A stretch of 64,000 nt of DNA, taken from contig NZ_JAEPWN010000009.1 in assembly GCF_016654005.1 (NCBI RefSeq), positions 62,001-126,000 of the forward strand. The letters are read 5' to 3'. Both the position numbers and the translations under genes were made by a program. Below are positions 9,208-18,474 of the stretch, in pieces; positions within the stretch are counted from its first letter, which is position 1, and each line of letters begins with the position of its first letter. This stretch comes from Brevundimonas nasdae (lineage in GTDB: Bacteria; Pseudomonadota; Alphaproteobacteria; Caulobacterales; Caulobacteraceae). Under the pieces are notes generated by a model. That model made no database searches. It saw only the letters and a list, made by a program, of their open reading frames with translations, and was not told where the DNA came from.

Positions 9208-9978
9208 TCACCCCCGCAAGGTGGCGCCCCCGTCGACATAGAGGTCCGTCATGGTGATATGACCCGCGCGGTCAGACAGCAGGAAGATCACTGCCTCGGC
9301 CACGTCTTCGGGCGTCGCCAGCTTGGCCAGCGGGATGCCCGCCTTGAAGGTTTGCGGCGATCCCGCGATCACCCGCGCGGCGCCGTTTTCATCTGCCCAC
9401 ATGCCCGTCTGCATCGGCGTCAGGGTCGAGCCCGGGGCGACGATGTTGCAGCGGACGCCCATCGGCGCCAGCTCCAGTCCCAGGCAGCGGGTGAACATGG
9501 TCGCCGCCGCCTTTGACGCCGCATAGGCGGCCATGGCGTGGCGCGGAACGCCTGCGGCGTTCGAACTGACGGTGACGAAGGCGCCCTGCCCTCTGGGCCC
9601 CATGCGGCGCGCGGCCTCTCGCCCCAGATGGAAGACCCCGTCGGTGTTGACCGCGAAGACTCGCCGCCATTCCGCATCCTCGGTCTGGTCCACGGTGACG
9701 TTGGACAGGACGCCTGCGACGCTGGCGATCAGGTCGATTGGGCCCCACTCCGCCTCGACCCGATCAAACAGGGCGGTGACGGCGGCGCTGTCAGACACAT
9801 CCAGCGGCTCGGCGCGCACGGCGCCGTCCCGAGCCAAGGCCGTCAGGGCGTCGGACGGCAAGTCGGCGGCGACGACCCGTGCCCCCTCCTCAACCAGTTG
9901 CCGCACCACCGCCGCGCCGATGCCGCCAGCGGCGCCGGTGACCAGGGCGATGCGTCCGGCAAGACCAGAGGGTTTCAT
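9208..9978 (-). CDS. entA: 2,3-dihydro-2,3-dihydroxybenzoate dehydrogenase
   Basis: NAD-dependent short-chain dehydrogenase that oxidises 2,3-dihydro-2,3-dihydroxybenzoate to 2,3-dihydroxybenzoate (DHB), the last step of the aryl-acid branch. It has 256 residues against about 250 for EntA/DhbA. It shows the Rossmann TGAAGGIG at 14-21, the catalytic Ser pair at 138-139 and YAASK with Y152 and K156. The stretches [14 protein letters not shown] and [15 protein letters not shown] are close to the EntA-specific signatures and separate it from general SDRs. Its ATG overlaps the entF stop (ATGA), so it is the last gene of the ent operon. Downstream to metY are 127 nt with only a weak hairpin. Confidence 0.93.
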   Translation of the reverse strand: MKPSGLAGRIALVTGAAGGIGAAVVRQLVEEGARVVAADLPSDALTALARDGAVRAEPLDVSDSAAVTALFDRVEAEWGPIDLIASVAGVLSNVTVDQTEDAEWRRVFAVNTDGVFHLGREAARRMGPRGQGAFVTVSSNAAGVPRHAMAAYAASKAAATMFTRCLGLELAPMGVRCNIVAPGSTLTPMQTGMWADENGAARVIAGSPQTFKAGIPLAKLATPEDVAEAVIFLLSDRAGHITMTDLYVDGGATLRG

Positions 9979-12900
9979 TTCACAGTCTCCTCGGCGGCGC
10001 TCATCCGCGCGGACAGGGCGGGACCAATCAAGGCGCTGGCCGCCGGTCCTGTCAGTTGGGGGTGCAGGAAGGGAACTTCGAACACGTCCAGTTCAGCCGC
10101 ATAGGCCAGCCAAAGCTCCGGCTTCAACGGCTTGCCCTGATGGTCCAGCCCCGCGCGGACATGGGTGGTGATCCCGCCAAAGGCCTGGTGATGATGCTGG
10201 CGGACCAGTCGGTTGGTGTCGAGCACCACGCGGATCACCCCGTCCAGCGCCGCTTCGGGCAGGTTGCCCAATGCGCTGTCGCCCGCCTTCAGGAAGTCAA
10301 TGATGGCGGCGCGGCTGCGCAGGTCCGGGTAGGCTTCGGGATCATAACCCGCGATGGCCAGCAGCGAACGCAGGGCGTCGATTTCGTCCGGTTCAGGCTC
10401 GGCGCGCCAGCAGTCGGCGGGGTAGGAATCCAGCATGGCCATCAGGCCGACCGAATGCCCCCTCGTCTCCAGCTCGACCGCCGCCGCCTGGGCGATGATG
10501 CCGCCGACAGACCAGCCCGCCAGGTGGATTGGACCGGATGCGCCCGCCGCCAGAATCCGCTCGGCATAAAGCGCACCGAGCGCAGCGATGCTGTCCGGCA
10601 AGGGATTGGCCGGATCCAGCGCCGGGGACTGTACGCCCCAGACCGTGCGGCGCGGCGACAGGCTGCGCGCCAGCGTCCGATACCCCCAGGCCAGTCCGCC
10701 CGCCGGGTGGATCAGGAACAGCGGCGGCAGGGACGGATCCCCCTCCGCCAGCCGGATCAGCGGCCCCAGGCCGTTGTCGACGCCCTGCCCTTCCGCATCA
10801 ATCAGGGCCGCCAGTTCCGCCACGCGCGGATGATCGAACAGGGCGCCCAGCCCCGGATCACGACCAAAGGCCTCGCGCACCAGGATCAGCAGATGGACAG
10901 CAAGCAGAGAGTCGCCGCCTAGGCTGAAGAAGTCATCGTCCGCACTGACCGGCTCGGCGCGGCCCAGCGCATCGGCATACAGGGCCGCCAGCATACGCTC
11001 GGTCGGGGTTTCAGCCGCCCGTCCAGCGACGGTTTCGAACGCGGGCGCAGGCAGGGCCTTGCGATCCAGCTTGCCGTTCGCCGTCACTGGCAGAGCGTCC
11101 AGCGCGACGATGGCGCCAGGGACCATGTACTCCGGCAGCCGCGCCCCCAGACGCGCCTTCAGGACGGTGGGATCATAGGCCGCCCCCGGCACGACATAGG
11201 CGGCCAGACGCCGCTCTCCCGGACGATCCTCGCGCGCCAGAACCACCGTCTCGCGCACCAGACCGGAGGCGATGATTGCGGCTTCAATCTCGCCCAATTC
11301 AATGCGCAAGCCGCGTATCTTCACCTGATGGTCGCTGCGCCCCAGAAAGACCACGGCCCCATCTGCACGGCGACGCGCCACATCGCCCGTGCGATACAGC
11401 CGCTGCCCCGGACAGTGCGGATCAGCAATGAACCGATCCGCCGTCAGGTCAGGCCGGTTCAGATAGCCCCGCGCCAGTTGCACGCCGCCCAGATGCAGAT
11501 GCCCGCTCATGCCCGGCGCGACAGGCCGCAGCCGCTCGTCCAGAACCAGCAATCGCGTGTTCCACACCGGCCATCCGATCGGCACCGGCTGCGACGCATC
11601 ATCGGCGCTGGCAGGCCAGTAGCTGACATCGACGGCGGCCTCGGTCGGTCCGTACAGATTGTGCAGTTCAGCCTTCACCGTCTGGTGGAAACGATCGCGC
11701 AAATCGGCGGGCAACTCCTCGCCGCTGCAGAAGACATGCGTCGTCTCAATCCCCTTCGACGCCGGGTCGGCGAGGAAGGCCGACAGCATCGACGGCACGA
11801 AATGCAGGTCGGTGATGGCATGGCGGCGGATCAAGGCGGCGATGGCTGACGGATCACGGTGCGCGCCGGGCGGCGCCACGACCAGTTCTCCGCCCGAGAT
11901 CAGGGCGAGGAAGAACTCCCAGACAGACACGTCGAACGTCGCGGGCGTCTTCTGCAGGATGCGGCTGTGCGGCCCGATCCCGTACTGATCCTGCATCCAC
12001 AACAGGCGATTGACGATGGCGCGGTGCTCGACCAGCACGCCCTTCGGCTCGCCCGTCGAACCCGAGGTGTAGATGACATAGGCGGCATTCTGGGGGGCGG
12101 CGTCATCGCCATCCGAGACGTCCGATGGCGCATCACCTGTCTGGGGCCAATCGACGGGGCGCAGCAGATGCGAACCAAAGGCCGCGCCCAGATCGTGATG
12201 GGACAGGACCACTGTCGGCTGGGCCATCTGAACAATAGTGGCGATCCGATCCAGCGGGTGATCCAGATCGAGCGGCAGATAGGCCCCGCCCGCGCGCAGG
12301 ATCGCCACCAGCCCCACCACCAGCTCCAGCGAACGCGGCAGGGCGACGGCCACCAAGCTTTCGCGCCCCACGCCTCGCGCGCGCAACACAGCCGCCAGCG
12401 ACGCCGTGCGCCGGTCCAGCTCCGCATAGGTCAGGGCGTGGTCGCCGAAGGTGACGGCGGGCGCATCCGGCATCGCCGCCATCGCCTGTTCCAGCAGGGC
12501 CGTCAGGGTGACGTCGGGAACCGGGTGGGCCGTGGCGTTGAAGGCCTCCAATTCGCGCTGCGTCTCCTGCGGTGTCGCAATGGGAACCTGAGCCAGGGCT
12601 TCCGCATCCAGCGCAGCCGCGATGAAGGCGGCCAGCCGCTCGCCATGGGCGGCGGTCTCTTCGGCGGAATAGAGGTCGGGGTTGGCGTCCACCTCCAGCG
12701 TCAGATCGGGCGTCGCGTCGCCCCGGAAGGTGAAGCTGATGTCGTCAACCGGCCCCGTGCCGAGGATGTGCAGGGTCGCCTCCAGCCCCTCGAAACGCGG
12801 CGGCTGTGCGAACGGCAGGACATTGATCAACGGCCCGTACAGGCGCCTCGCCCCGCCGATCAGGCCCAGATCGCGTCGCAACTGTTCGCTGCGGTAACGG

Positions 12901-13880
12901 CCATGACGCCGCGCCTTGATCAGGGCCTTGGAGGCGTCAATCAGTTGCACGTCCAAAGGCGCGTCTTCGTCCAGCGTCAGGCGCAGCGGCAGGACGTTCA
13001 TCACCATGGCCGGAACACGCGCCGAGGCGCTGCCCATCCGCGCCATGTGGGGCACGCCGATCACGGCGTCCTCGACACCGGCGAACCGGCGCACATAGGC
13101 CGCGCCCAGCACCGTTACGACATCGGGCCACGACAGGCGCCCGGCGTTGGCCCGTGCCTTCAGACAGGCGGTCACCTGGGGCGGCAGAACCCGTTCGGCG
13201 CGGTGAAAACTGTGAGCGGTGACCGCCTTGCCGGGCGCCAGGGTCGCAACTTCGGGCGCATCGCCCATGACTTCGCGCCAGTAGGCGGCGTCGGCGACGC
13301 GCTTGTCCGATGTGCGATAGGCGGCGTCTTCGCCCCAGACGTTCGACAGGGGCGCAAACCCCGGCCCCACGGCAGGCCCGCCCCTGCCCGCATTGTAGAT
13401 TTCCGCCACCCGGTTCGCCAGCAGGCCCATGCCAAAGCCATCCGTCGCCAGATGGTGCACCCGCAGGCTCCACAGGAACCGCTGCGGCCCGACGACGAAC
13501 AGCAGATTGGCGGCCAGAGGATCACGGGTCAGGTCGACCGGCGTGTCATGGTCCCGCTGCATGGCGGCCAAGGCCTCGGCCAGCGGATCGGCCGCGCCCG
13601 ACACATCGATGATCTTCAGCAACGGACGATGCGACGGGTCCAACGCCTGACTGACTTCGCCGTCCTGGTCGCGAAAACGGACGGACAGGATCTCGGCCTC
13701 GACCGCCATCTGGTCCACGGCGACGCGGAAGGCGTCGATGTCCAGCGGCCCGCGAAAATCGACATAGTGGGCCGTGTTGAAGATCGGGTTGGCGGGATCC
13801 AGGCGCTGGGCGAACCACAGGCCCGACTGGGCTTCCGTCAGCGGCATCCAGGCCGTTACAGCCGCGCGTCCGTCATCCAT
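9975..13880 (-). CDS. entF: Enterobactin-type NRPS, C-A(Ser)-PCP-TE (EntF-like)
   Basis: Cytosolic non-ribosomal peptide synthetase of 1301 residues (E. coli EntF 1293) with four domains. The condensation domain (about 10-430) has HHLATDG near 142-148. The adenylation domain (about 450-960) has YTSGSTGEPKG near 603. The carrier domain (about 965-1045) has the phosphopantetheine Ser in GGDSL near 989. The thioesterase (about 1060-1290) has its nucleophile in GWSVGG near 1123 and a C-terminal His in FLHPQLTGP. The specificity residues read D-V-W-H-F-S-L-V-D-K from TFDVSVW, LHFVPSM, VFCSGEE, NLYGPTE and AVDVSYW. That is the known L-serine code of EntF, so the module should condense DHB with serine and release a DHB-Ser oligomer, probably the cyclic trilactone. 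It follows the free ArCP gene by 3 nt. Confidence 0.93.
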   Translation of the reverse strand: MDDGRAAVTAWMPLTEAQSGLWFAQRLDPANPIFNTAHYVDFRGPLDIDAFRVAVDQMAVEAEILSVRFRDQDGEVSQALDPSHRPLLKIIDVSGAADPLAEALAAMQRDHDTPVDLTRDPLAANLLFVVGPQRFLWSLRVHHLATDGFGMGLLANRVAEIYNAGRGGPAVGPGFAPLSNVWGEDAAYRTSDKRVADAAYWREVMGDAPEVATLAPGKAVTAHSFHRAERVLPPQVTACLKARANAGRLSWPDVVTVLGAAYVRRFAGVEDAVIGVPHMARMGSASARVPAMVMNVLPLRLTLDEDAPLDVQLIDASKALIKARRHGRYRSEQLRRDLGLIGGARRLYGPLINVLPFAQPPRFEGLEATLHILGTGPVDDISFTFRGDATPDLTLEVDANPDLYSAEETAAHGERLAAFIAAALDAEALAQVPIATPQETQRELEAFNATAHPVPDVTLTALLEQAMAAMPDAPAVTFGDHALTYAELDRRTASLAAVLRARGVGRESLVAVALPRSLELVVGLVAILRAGGAYLPLDLDHPLDRIATIVQMAQPTVVLSHHDLGAAFGSHLLRPVDWPQTGDAPSDVSDGDDAAPQNAAYVIYTSGSTGEPKGVLVEHRAIVNRLLWMQDQYGIGPHSRILQKTPATFDVSVWEFFLALISGGELVVAPPGAHRDPSAIAALIRRHAITDLHFVPSMLSAFLADPASKGIETTHVFCSGEELPADLRDRFHQTVKAELHNLYGPTEAAVDVSYWPASADDASQPVPIGWPVWNTRLLVLDERLRPVAPGMSGHLHLGGVQLARGYLNRPDLTADRFIADPHCPGQRLYRTGDVARRRADGAVVFLGRSDHQVKIRGLRIELGEIEAAIIASGLVRETVVLAREDRPGERRLAAYVVPGAAYDPTVLKARLGARLPEYMVPGAIVALDALPVTANGKLDRKALPAPAFETVAGRAAETPTERMLAALYADALGRAEPVSADDDFFSLGGDSLLAVHLLILVREAFGRDPGLGALFDHPRVAELAALIDAEGQGVDNGLGPLIRLAEGDPSLPPLFLIHPAGGLAWGYRTLARSLSPRRTVWGVQSPALDPANPLPDSIAALGALYAERILAAGASGPIHLAGWSVGGIIAQAAAVELETRGHSVGLMAMLDSYPADCWRAEPEPDEIDALRSLLAIAGYDPEAYPDLRSRAAIIDFLKAGDSALGNLPEAALDGVIRVVLDTNRLVRQHHHQAFGGITTHVRAGLDHQGKPLKPELWLAYAAELDVFEVPFLHPQLTGPAASALIGPALSARMSAAEETVK

Positions 13881-13883
13881 GGA

Positions 13884-14135
13884 TCAGGCCTCGATCCCGT
13901 GCGCCTTCTGGCGCGCCTGCACCACACCCCACCATCCGGCCAGGGTCACGTGCTCGGCCAGTTCGCTGAACTCCAGCGGCACGCTCTCGCTCCACAGCAG
14001 GGACAGGTTCAGGGCCCGCAGCGAATCCACGCCTAGGTCCATCAGATTGTCGTCATCGGCGATGGCGTCCGGCGTCTCGTGCAGCACAGCGGCGATATCG
14101 GCGCGCATCCGCTCAAGGGTCAGGGGGTTGCTCAT
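13884..14135 (-). CDS. Stand-alone aryl carrier protein (separated EntB C-terminal domain)
   Basis: Small acyl-carrier-like protein of 83 residues that should hold DHB as a thioester between EntE and EntF. LMDLGVDSLRAL puts the phosphopantetheine Ser at about residue 38. ATG at 14135 overlaps the TGA of the isochorismatase gene. In E. coli EntB and B. subtilis DhbB this domain is fused to the C-terminus of the isochorismatase; here a stop and restart in another frame separate the two. An upstream extension to 14195 in the same frame is antisense-like and overlaps the isochorismatase, so it is not used. A broken fusion cannot be excluded, but both halves are intact and the coupling is tight. 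Confidence 0.85.
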   Translation of the reverse strand: MSNPLTLERMRADIAAVLHETPDAIADDDNLMDLGVDSLRALNLSLLWSESVPLEFSELAEHVTLAGWWGVVQARQKAHGIEA

Positions 14136-14779
14136 GTCAGTCGTTCCAGAACGCGCCGCGTCGACAGGGCGACGGCGCAAGTCGCGGCGGCCCATTGAAC
14201 CGCCGCCATGTGTTTCTCGCGCGAAAAGTCGCCCAGGGCGTCCGCGACAAAAAAGGGTTCGATGTCGCGCTGAAACGCCTCACCCGCCGTCAGCTGGCAA
14301 CCAATATGGGCATAGACGCCGCAGACGATCAGTTGATCGCGCGCCCGCGCCCGCATCAACGTCTCCAGATTGCTGCGCTGGAAGGCGCTGTAGCGATGTT
14401 TGACCAGCACGAAGTCTGATGGGGTCGGCGCCAGTTCGGGCAGGATGTCCTGATGTTCGGGCGCGCGGCTCATGCCCGGTCCCCAAAGATCAGCCTGCAG
14501 CCCGCGGTCGCGACGATCCTGGTCTCCTTGCTGGGCCGTGTAAAAGACCGGAACGCTCGCCGCCCGCGCCGCCTCGATCAGGCGGGCGATGTTGGCGACC
14601 AGACCTGTCAGAGGCTCAGCATCCGCTGCATAGGGCCGCATGAAATACCGCTGCATGTCATGCACCAGCAGGGCCGCGCGCTTGGGCTCCAGCGTCCAGG
14701 GCGCACGCGACGCCGGGATTTCATCTTCGGTCGGCAGGTCATAGGCGGGCACGGTCGGCAGGCCGGGCTTTACGGTCAT
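14132..14779 (-). CDS. entB: Isochorismatase (EntB N-terminal domain only)
   Basis: Hydrolyses isochorismate to 2,3-dihydro-2,3-dihydroxybenzoate and pyruvate, between EntC and EntA. It has 215 residues, matching only the isochorismatase half of EntB (about 1-210 of 285). Family features: [11 protein letters not shown] with the catalytic Asp near 41, [13 protein letters not shown] with the Lys-Arg region near 126-132, and the conserved [35 protein letters not shown] is the EntB/DhbB/VibB C-terminal signature, which separates it from nicotinamidases. The carrier domain that usually follows is a separate gene. Both ends overlap neighbours by ATGA, so it is coupled to entE and to the ArCP. Confidence 0.92.
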   Translation of the reverse strand: MTVKPGLPTVPAYDLPTEDEIPASRAPWTLEPKRAALLVHDMQRYFMRPYAADAEPLTGLVANIARLIEAARAASVPVFYTAQQGDQDRRDRGLQADLWGPGMSRAPEHQDILPELAPTPSDFVLVKHRYSAFQRSNLETLMRARARDQLIVCGVYAHIGCQLTAGEAFQRDIEPFFVADALGDFSREKHMAAVQWAAATCAVALSTRRVLERLT

Positions 14780-16410
14780 GCTGTTTCTCCCTTGGCCGCG
14801 TCCAGCAGCCGCTGGCGCAGGGCGGCGCGCAGCTCGCGACGGCTGATCTTGCCCACGGCGGTGATGGCGAAGTCCTCGACGAAGACGATCTGGTCCGGCA
14901 CCTTGAACTCGGCGATGTCGCGTTTGCGCATCCAGGCCTTGATCTCGACGCCGCGCGGCGCAGGGCCGTTCGGAATGATGAAGGCGCAGGTGCGTTCGCC
15001 CAGATAGTCGTCGGGCGTGGAGACCACCGCCGCGTCGAACACCGCCGGGTGGGCCAGCAGGTGATCCTCGACCTCTTCGGCTGAAATCTTCTCGCCCGCA
15101 CGGTTGATGTGGTCGGTGGCTCGGCCCATCACGACCAGATAGCCCTGTGGGGTCTGGCGCACGACATCGCCGGTGCGATAGAAGCCGTCGTCGGTGAAGG
15201 ACCGCGCGTTGGCCGCATCGTCATTGTGATAGGCCCGGATCGTATAGGGGCCGCGCGTCAGCAGATTGCCGATCTCGCCTTCGGCCACCGGCACGTCCTG
15301 ATCGTCGACGATCCGCACCTCGTCATCCGGGCTGATCGGACGGCCCTGCGTCTCCACGATCAGGTGCTCGGGATCATCCAGACGGGTGTAGTTGACCAGC
15401 CCCTCGGCCATGCCGAACACCTGCTGCAGGGTGCAGTTCAGCTCGCGCCGGACGCGGCGGGCGGCTTCGGGCAGGAACTTGGCCCCTCCGACCAGCAGCA
15501 CCTGAAGGCTGGAGATGTCATGCGCCGTATTGGCCGCCGCCTGCATCCACAACAGGGCCAGCGGCGGCACCAGACCCGTGATCGTCACACCCTCGCGGGC
15601 GATCAACGGGAAACAGACATCCGGCGATGGCGAGGGCGCCATCACCACCGTTGCGCCGACACAGATGGCGCCCAGATAGCCCGGCGAACTCATGGGGAAA
15701 TTATGGGCGGCAGGCAGGGTCGTTAGATAGACGCTGTCGGCGCTCAGCCCGCTGATCACCGCACTGTCGCGCACGCTGTACAGATAGTCGTCGTGAGTGC
15801 GCGGGATAAGTTTGGACAGGCCCGTCGATCCGCCGGAAATCTGCAGGAAGGCCACCTGCGACGGATCGGCGTCGGTCGTCGGCAGCAAAGACAGATCGGC
15901 GCGGAAGCTGTCAAAGGCGACAAACTCCTCAGCCTCGCCCACCACCACGACGTGGCGCACGGCAGGGACCTCGGCCTGAACCTGACGGGCCAGGGCGCGA
16001 TAGTCGAAGCCGTCGCGACGATCGGCGACGACATAGGCCGCCGCCTCGGACTTTCTGGCGAAATGGACGATCTCGGTCAGGCGATGCGCCGGCAGGGCGT
16101 AAACAGGGATCAGTTGCGCGCGGAACAGGCCGAAGACGACGCTGAGAAACTCCGCCAGATTCGGCAGTTGCACCACCACCCGGTCGCCGGGCTTCAAGCC
16201 CAGAGCCAGGAACCCCGCCGCCGCCGTCTCGGCCCGTTCAAGCAGTTCGGCATAGGTCCAGCGCGCGCCCTCGCCCACCACCGCCAGCCTGTCGGGGTGG
16301 TCCGCCGCGCAGTTGCGCAGCAGGTCCGAGAAGGTCTCGCCCCGCCAATAGCCCTTTTCGCTATAAAGTGCGGCCAGATCGTCGGGCCAGACCTGTTGAA
16401 GCGGGATCAT
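14776..16410 (-). CDS. entE: 2,3-dihydroxybenzoate-AMP ligase
   Basis: Stand-alone adenylating enzyme that activates DHB with ATP and transfers it to the aryl carrier protein. It has 544 residues (EntE 536, DhbE 539). [16 protein letters not shown] near 190-205 is the P-loop; the aryl-acid form has GGSTG where most A domains have [18 protein letters not shown] holds the His-Asn pair that lines the aryl pocket. [14 protein letters not shown] is the A5 motif, YRTGD the A7 motif, and [11 protein letters not shown] carries the catalytic C-terminal Lys. It begins by overlapping the entC stop and ends overlapping the entB start. Salicylate-specific relatives differ at a few pocket residues, so DHB as substrate rests mainly on the entA/B/C context. 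Confidence 0.93.
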   Translation of the reverse strand: MIPLQQVWPDDLAALYSEKGYWRGETFSDLLRNCAADHPDRLAVVGEGARWTYAELLERAETAAAGFLALGLKPGDRVVVQLPNLAEFLSVVFGLFRAQLIPVYALPAHRLTEIVHFARKSEAAAYVVADRRDGFDYRALARQVQAEVPAVRHVVVVGEAEEFVAFDSFRADLSLLPTTDADPSQVAFLQISGGSTGLSKLIPRTHDDYLYSVRDSAVISGLSADSVYLTTLPAAHNFPMSSPGYLGAICVGATVVMAPSPSPDVCFPLIAREGVTITGLVPPLALLWMQAAANTAHDISSLQVLLVGGAKFLPEAARRVRRELNCTLQQVFGMAEGLVNYTRLDDPEHLIVETQGRPISPDDEVRIVDDQDVPVAEGEIGNLLTRGPYTIRAYHNDDAANARSFTDDGFYRTGDVVRQTPQGYLVVMGRATDHINRAGEKISAEEVEDHLLAHPAVFDAAVVSTPDDYLGERTCAFIIPNGPAPRGVEIKAWMRKRDIAEFKVPDQIVFVEDFAITAVGKISRRELRAALRQRLLDAAKGETA

Positions 16411-17642
16411 GCTGCGGCCTCGTCAACGCCCAGGGCGCGCAGAACCGCCTGGAACTTGCCGGATGTTTCGTCGGCTTCGGCTTCCGGGTCAGAGCCTTCG
16501 ACAATACCCGCCCCGGCATAGAGCCGCGCGGTGTCGCCCGCGACTTCGGCGCATCGCAGCGAGACGTGCCAGGCGCCGTCGCCGACCGCATTGGTCCAAC
16601 CCACGGCCCCGGCGTAGAAGCCCCGATCATAGCCTTCCAACTGCTGGATCAGTTCGACCGCACGCTCACGCGGCGCGCCCGCCACCGCCGGGGTCGGATG
16701 CAGCACGGCGGCCAGTTCAGCCGAAGACACTCGGTCGGGATGCCGCAGCCGCCCCTCAATCCGCGTGCCCAGGTGCCACATGGTGCGGGTCGAGACCAAG
16801 GCTGGTCCCGGCGGCGCGCGCAGTTCGCTGCAATAGGGCGTCAGCGCATCCAGAATGGCCTCGACCACGGCGGCGTGTTCGCGACGATCCTTGTCCGACC
16901 GCAGCAGGGCCTTTGACGCCGCCTCATCCTCGGCCAGATCGGGACTGCGCCGCGCCGACCCCGCCAGCGGATAGGACAGGATGCGCGCGCCCTGTTTGGA
17001 GATCAGCAGTTCCGGCGAGGCGCCGACCAGACGCCGCATAGCGCCGCCTGCATCCTGGCCCAGCGGCGTGATGAACCGCGCTGCCGACGGGTCCGCCTTC
17101 AGCGCCAACCACAGGTCGAACGGATCAATCCGCCCATCGGCCGTCAGCTTCAGACTGCGCGACAGCACAACCTTCTCCAGCGGAGATTCGGCGCTCGCCC
17201 GCCGAATCTCCGCCAGGGCTCCAGCCACAGCCGCACGATAAGCCGCACGGTCGGGCTGGGGCTCCATGCGCCAGTTCAACCGCTTGGGGGCGGAAGATTG
17301 AACGGGCCAGGGACGATTGGCCGCACGCTGCGGCAAGAACAGACAGTCATCGGCGTTGCGGTCAAACGGCAGGGCGCCGACCAGCAGGCGCGGGGCAGGT
17401 TCGCCCGACACGGCGTCACCCGCCAAGGCGTCGAAGAAGACCTGCACCCGCTCGCCCAACGTCGCCGCTGGGCCTGGTTTCAGGCGCTTTTCCAGCCCTG
17501 TCGTGAACAGCTTCAGCTCCGGCGTGGAAATGCCGAAGGCCCAGTTCATCTGCTGCTCAGCCGACGCCTGCGGCGCATCCGATAGGCCGCCGCCGATCTG
17601 AACTGGCACATCAGGGACTTTCCAAAGCTGAGCGGCGGTCAT
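16407..17642 (-). CDS. entC: Isochorismate synthase
   Basis: Chorismate-binding (MST family) enzyme converting chorismate to isochorismate; 411 residues, near EntC/DhbC (391-398). The C-terminal half holds the family motifs: [68 protein letters not shown], and the metal-binding Glu in [14 protein letters not shown] chose ATG 17642, preceded by GAGAG. The longer frame from a TTG at 17702 would run through the Fur-like operator at 17685-17704 and has no ribosome-binding site. It is the first gene of the six-gene ent operon, and its promoter must lie between 17643 and 17796, shared with the divergent response-regulator gene. Confidence 0.92.
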   Translation of the reverse strand: MTAAQLWKVPDVPVQIGGGLSDAPQASAEQQMNWAFGISTPELKLFTTGLEKRLKPGPAATLGERVQVFFDALAGDAVSGEPAPRLLVGALPFDRNADDCLFLPQRAANRPWPVQSSAPKRLNWRMEPQPDRAAYRAAVAGALAEIRRASAESPLEKVVLSRSLKLTADGRIDPFDLWLALKADPSAARFITPLGQDAGGAMRRLVGASPELLISKQGARILSYPLAGSARRSPDLAEDEAASKALLRSDKDRREHAAVVEAILDALTPYCSELRAPPGPALVSTRTMWHLGTRIEGRLRHPDRVSSAELAAVLHPTPAVAGAPRERAVELIQQLEGYDRGFYAGAVGWTNAVGDGAWHVSLRCAEVAGDTARLYAGAGIVEGSDPEAEADETSGKFQAVLRALGVDEAAA

Positions 17643-17684
17643 GACTCTCACGGGGGAACAGGTCGCCTGAAGCCAGGCCACGCA

Positions 17685-17704
17685 TTTGCATATCATTCTC
17701 AAAT
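17685..17704 (-). promoter_or_regulatory. Fur-box-like operator upstream of entC
   Basis: On the plus strand the site reads tttgcatatcattctcaaat. The minus-strand half TGAGAATGA matches the classical Fur half-site, and the ends form an ATTTG/CAAAT inverted repeat. It is identical at 17 of 20 positions to the site at 19847-19866, in front of the MFS gene. It lies 43 nt before the entC ATG and 93 nt before the response-regulator ATG, so it could control both directions. Confidence 0.65.
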
Positions 17705-17796
17705 CAGGGCATTACAGCGGCGACCTTCGCCGAACCTTGCGTGCAGATTAAATCCGCCGCCGGTCGGCCTTGCTGAACGAGACGACACGACCCGCC

Positions 17797-18474
17797 ATGC
17801 GGATGCTGATCATCGACGACGACCTGCCCGCCCGCACCTTCATCGCCGAAGGCCTGCGCCAACAGGGGCACACGGTGGACGAAGCCGCCGAAAGCGAAAG
17901 TGGTCTGCACATGGCGCTGGACGGCGCCTATGACGCCATCGTCGCCGACCGGATGATGCCCGGTCCGTCCGGCGTGGACATGGTGCGCGCCATGCGGGCG
18001 GCGGACCTGCGGACGCCTGTGCTCATGCTGACTGCGCTGGGCTCGGTGGAGGATCGGGTAGAGGGGCTGAACGCAGGAGCCGACGACTATCTAGTCAAAC
18101 CCTTCGCCTTCAGCGAACTCAGCGCTCGGCTTCAGGCCCTGATCCGACGCCCGCCCCTGGCCGCGCGCCCGACCCGCCATGTCGTCGCGGATCTGGAAAT
18201 CGACGTCACGGCCCACCGCGCGACCCGCTCTGGCGAGGTGCTGGAGCTGACCGCTCATGAGTTCAAGCTGCTGGAGATGCTGGCGCGCAACGCTGGTCAT
18301 ACGGTGACGCGCACCATGCTGCTGGAAAGCCTGTGGGGTTTCCACTTCGACCCGCGCGCCAATCTGATCGACGCCCACATCAGCCGCCTGCGCGCCAAGG
18401 TGGACCGCGGCTTCGATACGGACCTGATCCACACGATCCGGGGGGTCGGCTATGTCCTCAAGGACCCGCGTTAA
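17797..18474 (+). CDS. OmpR-family response regulator, PfeR-like by context
   Basis: Cytoplasmic response regulator of 225 residues. The receiver domain (1-115) has the acidic triplet DDD at 7-9, the phosphoacceptor D51 in VADRMMPG, T79 and K101 in YLVKPF. The winged-helix DNA-binding domain (about 125-222) has LTAHEFKLLEML and the recognition region HISRLRAKVDRG. I chose ATG 17797; a TTG at 17770 would add 9 residues. The neighbouring kinase gene starts inside its 3' end (23-nt overlap), so they are one unit. Placement between entC and the exporter/receptor genes suggests it senses siderophore or iron, as PfeR does for the enterobactin receptor of Pseudomonas. This role is inference; by sequence alone it could be any QseB/PmrA-type regulator. 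Confidence 0.9.
   Translation: MRMLIIDDDLPARTFIAEGLRQQGHTVDEAAESESGLHMALDGAYDAIVADRMMPGPSGVDMVRAMRAADLRTPVLMLTALGSVEDRVEGLNAGADDYLVKPFAFSELSARLQALIRRPPLAARPTRHVVADLEIDVTAHRATRSGEVLELTAHEFKLLEMLARNAGHTVTRTMLLESLWGFHFDPRANLIDAHISRLRAKVDRGFDTDLIHTIRGVGYVLKDPR

Noticed and set aside
11859..14036. 725-codon plus-strand frame opposite entF
   Set aside because: Compositional shadow with no domain; entF on the other strand has every NRPS motif in order.
17643..17702. Longer entC start (TTG 17702)
   Set aside because: It would translate the Fur-like operator and lacks a ribosome-binding site; ATG 17642 has GAGAG upstream.
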